Shown here: positions 60,132 through 64,000 of the stretch, in pieces
Position numbering within the stretch: position 1 is the first letter of the stretch
How the letters are laid out: each line of letters begins with the position of its first letter
DNA from: Occultella kanbiaonis
GTDB lineage: Bacteria > Actinomycetota > Actinomycetes > Actinomycetales > Beutenbergiaceae
DNA: 64,000 nt
Direction of reading: 5' to 3'
Assembly: GCF_009708215.1 (NCBI RefSeq)
Contig: NZ_CP046175.1
Span: forward strand, 2,604,001-2,668,000
Notes under the pieces: model-generated
Databases searched by the model: none
Told to the model about the DNA's origin: nothing
The model's input: only the letters and a program-made list of their open reading frames with translations
Program-made: the position numbers and the translations under genes

Positions 60132-61238
60132 ATGAACGACGCGCTGTACGCCCGGGTCTTCGCCACGCTCAAGGAGCGGATCGAGTCGGGCGCGATCGAC
60201 GTGGGGGAGCGGCTGCCCACCCAGAGCCAGCTGGCCGACGAGTTCGGTGTCTCGACGATCACGATCAAGCACGCCCTGGACATGCTGGACCGGGCCGGGT
60301 ACATCAAGCGCCGGCCTCGCCTCGGCTCCGAGGTGATCTCGCGGACCGCGGGACTCGGGGCCGCCCGTTCGACGAGCACGCTGCCCACCATCGGTTGCGT
60401 CCTGACCAGCTTCGACGACAGTTTCGGGACCCGGGTGCTCTGGGGCATCCTCGATGCCAGCCTCGGCCGGGCCAACGTGGTGCTCGGCCGAACCGAGGGT
60501 TTCCACGACCGTGAGCAGGGACTGCTGGCCCAGTACCGCGACCTCGGTGTGGACGGGTTGATCCTGCAGCCGGGCTCCTCGGAGTGGATCGCGCCGGCGA
60601 TCCTCGACCTGGTCTCGACGCAGCTGCCACTCGTCATCCTCGACCGCAACCTCGACGGCCTCCCGGTCTCGACCGTGTGCTCCGACAACGTGGCATCGGG
60701 CCGGGCCGCGGCGGAGCACCTGTTCGGGCTCGGACACCGCAACATCGGCCTGGTCACGTCGTCCGGGACCGTGTCCACCCTCGACGACCGGCACCGCGGA
60801 TTCGTCTACGCGCACGCCGAGCACGCACTCGCCTTCACGTCGGCCCACGAGTATCGGAAGGTCTCCTCGGTGGTGCCCGACCACGAGGTGAGCGTCGACG
60901 ACGACCTCGCCAACCTCAAGGAGTTCCTCACCACGAACTCCCACCTCACCGGATTCGTGGCCTCGGAGCACGCCGTCGGGCTGCTCCTGGTGCGGGCGCT
61001 GCGTGAGCTCGGGCTCGAGGTGCCCCAGGACGTCTCGGTCGTCTCGTTCGACGCACCCCAGCATGTCTTCGACGACGAGGTCCGGCGGTTCACCCACATC
61101 GACCAGCACGAGCACGCGCTCGGACAGGCGACCCTCGAGTCGGTCCTGGCCCAGCTGAGCGAGCGCGGCCGGGTGGCCAAGCAGGTGCTGCCCACCGAGC
61201 TCGTCGTCGGCGAGACCACCGCGCCACCACGACGCTGA
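60132..61238 (+). CDS. AraR-like regulator: GntR DNA-binding domain fused to LacI/periplasmic-type sugar-binding domain
   Basis: 368 aa. Residues 1-70 are a GntR winged helix-turn-helix (YARVFATLKERIESGAIDVGERLPTQSQLADEFGVSTITIKHALDMLDRAGYIKRR). Residues 85-360 are a type-1 periplasmic-binding fold as in LacI (TIGCVLTSFDDSFGTRVLWGILDA; VDGLILQPGSSEW; NIGLVTSSGTVSTLDDRHRGF; DVSVVSFDAP). The combination is that of AraR, an arabinose-type repressor; the sugar here is unknown. ATG 60132 follows AAAGGAT. No sugar genes adjoin it, so targets may be distant. Confidence 0.88.
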   Translation: MNDALYARVFATLKERIESGAIDVGERLPTQSQLADEFGVSTITIKHALDMLDRAGYIKRRPRLGSEVISRTAGLGAARSTSTLPTIGCVLTSFDDSFGTRVLWGILDASLGRANVVLGRTEGFHDREQGLLAQYRDLGVDGLILQPGSSEWIAPAILDLVSTQLPLVILDRNLDGLPVSTVCSDNVASGRAAAEHLFGLGHRNIGLVTSSGTVSTLDDRHRGFVYAHAEHALAFTSAHEYRKVSSVVPDHEVSVDDDLANLKEFLTTNSHLTGFVASEHAVGLLLVRALRELGLEVPQDVSVVSFDAPQHVFDDEVRRFTHIDQHEHALGQATLESVLAQLSERGRVAKQVLPTELVVGETTAPPRR

Positions 61239-61246
61239 GCGGCGCC

Positions 61247-61278
61247 GGGCGCGCGGCCGGGGTGAGGGCCGCGCGCCC
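61247..61278. terminator. Strong bidirectional terminator hairpin
   Basis: GGGCGCGCGGCC (61247-61258) and GGCCGCGCGCCC (61267-61278) form a perfect 12-bp stem over an 8-nt loop, between the convergent regulator and peptidase genes. Confidence 0.72.
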
Positions 61279-61285
61279 GTCCGTC

Positions 61286-64000
61286 TCAGCCGCGGCCGGC
61301 GTGCGCCGCGGCGAAGCGCCGTCGAAGGAGCAGCCCGGCACCGACCGCTGCCACCGCGAGGAGCACGAGCAGGCCGATGCTCGCGCCCGTGCTGGGCAGG
61401 AAGCCTCCGGGGCCGGCGCCCTCCGTTCCTGGGCCGGCGTCCGTCGGATCGCCGGCTCCGGGATCACCGGCTCCGCCGTCGCCGGGGCTGCTCGGCCCAC
61501 CGGAGGACGGTGGCTCGGTCGGCGCCGGCGGCTCGGTCGGCTCGCCGGGGTCCTGTGCGGGTACCACGACGAAGGCCGACGTGATCTCCTGACTGAACGC
61601 GTTCCCGGCCGCGTCCGCCGCGACGACCCGCAGGGACACGGCAGCCCCGGCGTCCGGCACCGGCACCTCGGCGGCGAACGACCGCACGTACTCACGCTCC
61701 TGGACGAACGTCGCCAGCGGCGACACGGCGCCCGCGACGGCAGGAGTCTCGGCGAGCTCGAGTCGCTGCCAGGTGGCGCCGTCGTCGGTCGAGAACTCTG
61801 CGCTCACCGACTCCAGCGCCGCGGACCCCGTCGCCCCGGCCAGATGCCCGAGTTCGACGCCGAGCGGGACCGGCTCGCCGGCGGTCCGGTCGGCTCCGAC
61901 CGTGCCGTCGATCGCCGTGTCGACGTCGTAGAACGCCTGGATCATCGGCAGCACGCTCTCGGTGTCGGTGGCCGAGGAGTCGAACTCCCACTCGGTCCGG
62001 GTCGCGGTCGACGTCGGCAGCACCGCAGCGTCGTGCGACGTGGTGTTGACGACCCGGAAGCGGGATTCCGCGGCCGGTAGGTCCCAGGCAGTGACGCCCT
62101 GGAACGTGGACTCGTCCACGAGCACGTCGTCGACGTACAACTGCGTGAGCTGGCCGATGCCAGGCAGGCCCGCGAACACGTCCATCGCCCCGGTGCGTTG
62201 CGCGTTGCCACCATCAGCCCACGACGGCAGATTCACCTGCACACCGTCGGCCTGGCGGAACGGAGCCCAGTAGCCGGCGCCGACATACGGGCGCACGATC
62301 GGCGAGAAGTACGAGGCCTCGAGCTCCTCGCCTGCGGTGTAGGAACGCCGGACGTCACGGACCTCCCACGTCGAGCCGATGTCGGTGGCGCCCTGGTACC
62401 ACTCGGCATCCGTGGTGCTCACCCACTCCCGACGGACCCCCGGCCGCTCGGTGGCGAACAGGAAACCCTGACCCACGTCGACGCCCGGGGCGAAGTCGTA
62501 GCGGAACTCGCCGACGAGCGTGGGCTGGGCGCCGTGATAGGTCGTGGTGACAAGTGCGAGGTCGTCCGCGATCTTCGTCGGGTTCGCCGGGATCTCACCG
62601 TCGGTGTACAGCAGGACGTCATAGACGTCGCCAGCCACCGGCCGCCCGACGGCGCCCAGCTCCACGTCGCCGGCCGCGAGGGCGGCGAGCAGGGCCTGCC
62701 CGTCGGGGCCGCTCACCGCGGCCACCGGTAGCGGTGCGTCGTTGCCGTAGTCGTCTCCGTACCACTCGAGGGACTCCTCGCCCTGGACGACGACCAGCAG
62801 TGCGGCACCGGTGGCGGCGACGTTCGCGGCGCGCTCCACCGGCCCCACCTCGGCGGAGGTGCGGACGACGGCGATCCCGCCGTCGAGCGCGACGCCCGCC
62901 ACGTCGGCGCTGCTCCCGGTGCCCAGGTCGGCTGCGGTCGTCGACAGCTCGCCGTCGAGGTACGGGGCGGCGGGCTGCTCGCGCGCGCCGAGGTCCGCGC
63001 CGTCGAGCGTGAGCGTGATGCGCGGGTCGCGCAGGCGCCAGCGCGTCGCGAAGGCGAAACTGGTCGCACTCTCCGCGACGAGGGGCTGGGCCAGCAACTC
63101 ATCGACGAGGAGCGGGATCATCGCCGAGCCCATCATCCCCTCGACGCTGTAGTCCATCCGCCGGTTCTCCGCGGACAGGTCGTCACGGCCGACGTCCACC
63201 GTGACGGGGTCCGCCGCGCGGACGTCCAGGTCGACGGTCGTGTCGCCCTCGAGCACGATGTCCGGGTCGCCGACGAGCGCGATGGCATCGGTGCCGGGCG
63301 CCGTCTCGACGTCGGCGTAGGCCATCGCGCTGTACCGACCGGCCGGCAGGCGCAGCGTCGTCTCACCGTCGACGAGGACGCTCTCGGCGCTCTGGGTGTC
63401 GAGGTTGAAGAACATCGCGTACATCGTGGCCGGCTGGCCGTCGATCCCGGTGGCGCGCAGGGTCAGGTCGTAGCGCTCCGCCTCCGTGATCATGCCGAAC
63501 GACGTGCGCGTGAGCGCCTCCCCGGCCACGGACCCGACGAGGGTCCCCGACAACTGCTCGCCGGGAGCGAGCGCCGCGTGGTCGCCGGAGAGCGTGACGG
63601 TCGCGGTGCCACCGGCGGGCACCGTCACCTGCGTCTGTGGCAGGAGCACGGCGTCGTCGGCGGCGAGGGTGGTGCCACCGGGTGCAATGCCCGGCTCGAT
63701 GCCGCCGCCGTCACCGTCGCCGGGGTTCGCGACGGCGACGGACAGCGCGAGGTCGAGCGTCAGCTCGGTGTCGGACCGGTTCGTGAAGGTCACGTCGCGG
63801 TCGACGGTTCCGGACGCCTCGCCCCATGGGAGCATCCCGAAGTCGGCGCTGCCCGTTGCGAACACATCGCGCTCGACGGCGGCCAGCACGTCAGTCACGC
63901 CGCTGCCGGCCTGGTACGGCGTGAAGCCGAGATCGCGGGCGGAGCTGACGAGGAGGTCCTTGAGCTGCACACCGGTGAGCGTGGGGTCCGCCTGCAATGC
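61286..64000 (-). CDS. LPXTG-anchored S8-type serine peptidase, C-terminal part
   Basis: At least 904 aa; the gene continues past base 64000, so the catalytic Asp/His/Ser are not seen. The first visible residues, ADPTLTGVQLKDLLVSSARDLGFTPYQAGSGVTDVLAAVE, are the usual C-terminal helix-strand of a subtilisin domain (pseudo-mature end). Then come many beta-sandwich repeats, Thr/Asp-rich, and a Pro/Gly linker (PTEPPAPTEPPSSGG). The end has sortase motif LPSTG, a hydrophobic helix (IGLLVLLAVAAVGAGLLL) and a basic tail. The protein is secreted and cell-wall bound, probably for peptide or polymer use outside. Confidence 0.8.
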   Translation of the reverse strand, partial: ALQADPTLTGVQLKDLLVSSARDLGFTPYQAGSGVTDVLAAVERDVFATGSADFGMLPWGEASGTVDRDVTFTNRSDTELTLDLALSVAVANPGDGDGGGIEPGIAPGGTTLAADDAVLLPQTQVTVPAGGTATVTLSGDHAALAPGEQLSGTLVGSVAGEALTRTSFGMITEAERYDLTLRATGIDGQPATMYAMFFNLDTQSAESVLVDGETTLRLPAGRYSAMAYADVETAPGTDAIALVGDPDIVLEGDTTVDLDVRAADPVTVDVGRDDLSAENRRMDYSVEGMMGSAMIPLLVDELLAQPLVAESATSFAFATRWRLRDPRITLTLDGADLGAREQPAAPYLDGELSTTAADLGTGSSADVAGVALDGGIAVVRTSAEVGPVERAANVAATGAALLVVVQGEESLEWYGDDYGNDAPLPVAAVSGPDGQALLAALAAGDVELGAVGRPVAGDVYDVLLYTDGEIPANPTKIADDLALVTTTYHGAQPTLVGEFRYDFAPGVDVGQGFLFATERPGVRREWVSTTDAEWYQGATDIGSTWEVRDVRRSYTAGEELEASYFSPIVRPYVGAGYWAPFRQADGVQVNLPSWADGGNAQRTGAMDVFAGLPGIGQLTQLYVDDVLVDESTFQGVTAWDLPAAESRFRVVNTTSHDAAVLPTSTATRTEWEFDSSATDTESVLPMIQAFYDVDTAIDGTVGADRTAGEPVPLGVELGHLAGATGSAALESVSAEFSTDDGATWQRLELAETPAVAGAVSPLATFVQEREYVRSFAAEVPVPDAGAAVSLRVVAADAAGNAFSQEITSAFVVVPAQDPGEPTEPPAPTEPPSSGGPSSPGDGGAGDPGAGDPTDAGPGTEGAGPGGFLPSTGASIGLLVLLAVAAVGAGLLLRRRFAAAHAGRG

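Overview
The window is a high-G+C (about 70% by eye) actinobacterial chromosome segment. Several things point to the phylum: F420 genes (fbiA, fbiD), DUF2510, SHOCT, DUF6328 and DUF6194 proteins, a DUF222/HNH protein, a mycothiol-dependent-isomerase-type DinB protein, an actinobacterial-type inositol operon with a Cgl0158-like aldolase, an LPXTG-anchored subtilase, and many promoters that place the start codon 6-7 nt after a TANNNT box (leaderless mRNAs). A member of Micrococcales is my guess; the species cannot be read from the sequence. No rRNA, tRNA, CRISPR array, insertion sequence or prophage was found. Coding density is high and most operons are tied together by 4-base ATGA/GTGA overlaps.

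Layout. 1-6.7 kb: 3' end of a Y-family polymerase gene, a GT4 glycosyltransferase, fbiD-fbiA, an MFS transporter, a DUF6328 membrane protein, azlC-azlD and a SHOCT protein. 6.8-11.1 kb: a NarL-type two-component system, then a DHA2 drug exporter with its MarR repressor and two clear operators. 11.2-18.7 kb: glgX, two tandem DUF2510 paralogues and a CopB-type P-ATPase behind a copper-type palindrome. 18.7-26.4 kb: an ABC-2 exporter with a second two-component system, then a coupled pair consisting of a large HExxHxxxxxH protein and a small protein that repeats its C-terminal module. 26.6-36.8 kb: mixed single genes, namely VOC, serine hydrolase, MerR plus alpha/beta hydrolase, GH13, dodecin, SRPBCC, DUF222-HNH, DinB-like and AraC.

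36.8-52.0 kb is the main metabolic block. A minus-strand operon (iolC, aldolase, iolB, iolD, mmsA, iolE, iolG) encodes the whole route from myo-inositol to acetyl-CoA. It diverges from a GntR regulator and a CUT1-type sugar ABC operon (binding protein, two permeases, an unrecognised 575-aa protein, a methyltransferase). The same 16-bp motif lies 2-3 nt upstream of the -35 box of both operons, so the importer and the pathway are probably co-regulated.

52.0-64.0 kb: a divergent DUF6194 gene and tandem-MerR regulator, an encapsulin nanocompartment operon (encapsulated ferritin with a cargo-loading tail, then the shell protein), two alpha/beta hydrolases divergent from an apparently truncated XRE/NB-ARC regulator, AraC, YciI and VOC genes, an AraR-like GntR-LacI regulator, and the C-terminal part of an LPXTG-anchored S8 peptidase that runs off the right edge.

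The least-explained items are the 23.3-26.4 kb metzincin-like pair and the 575-aa protein in the sugar ABC operon. The encapsulin and inositol systems are of known types.
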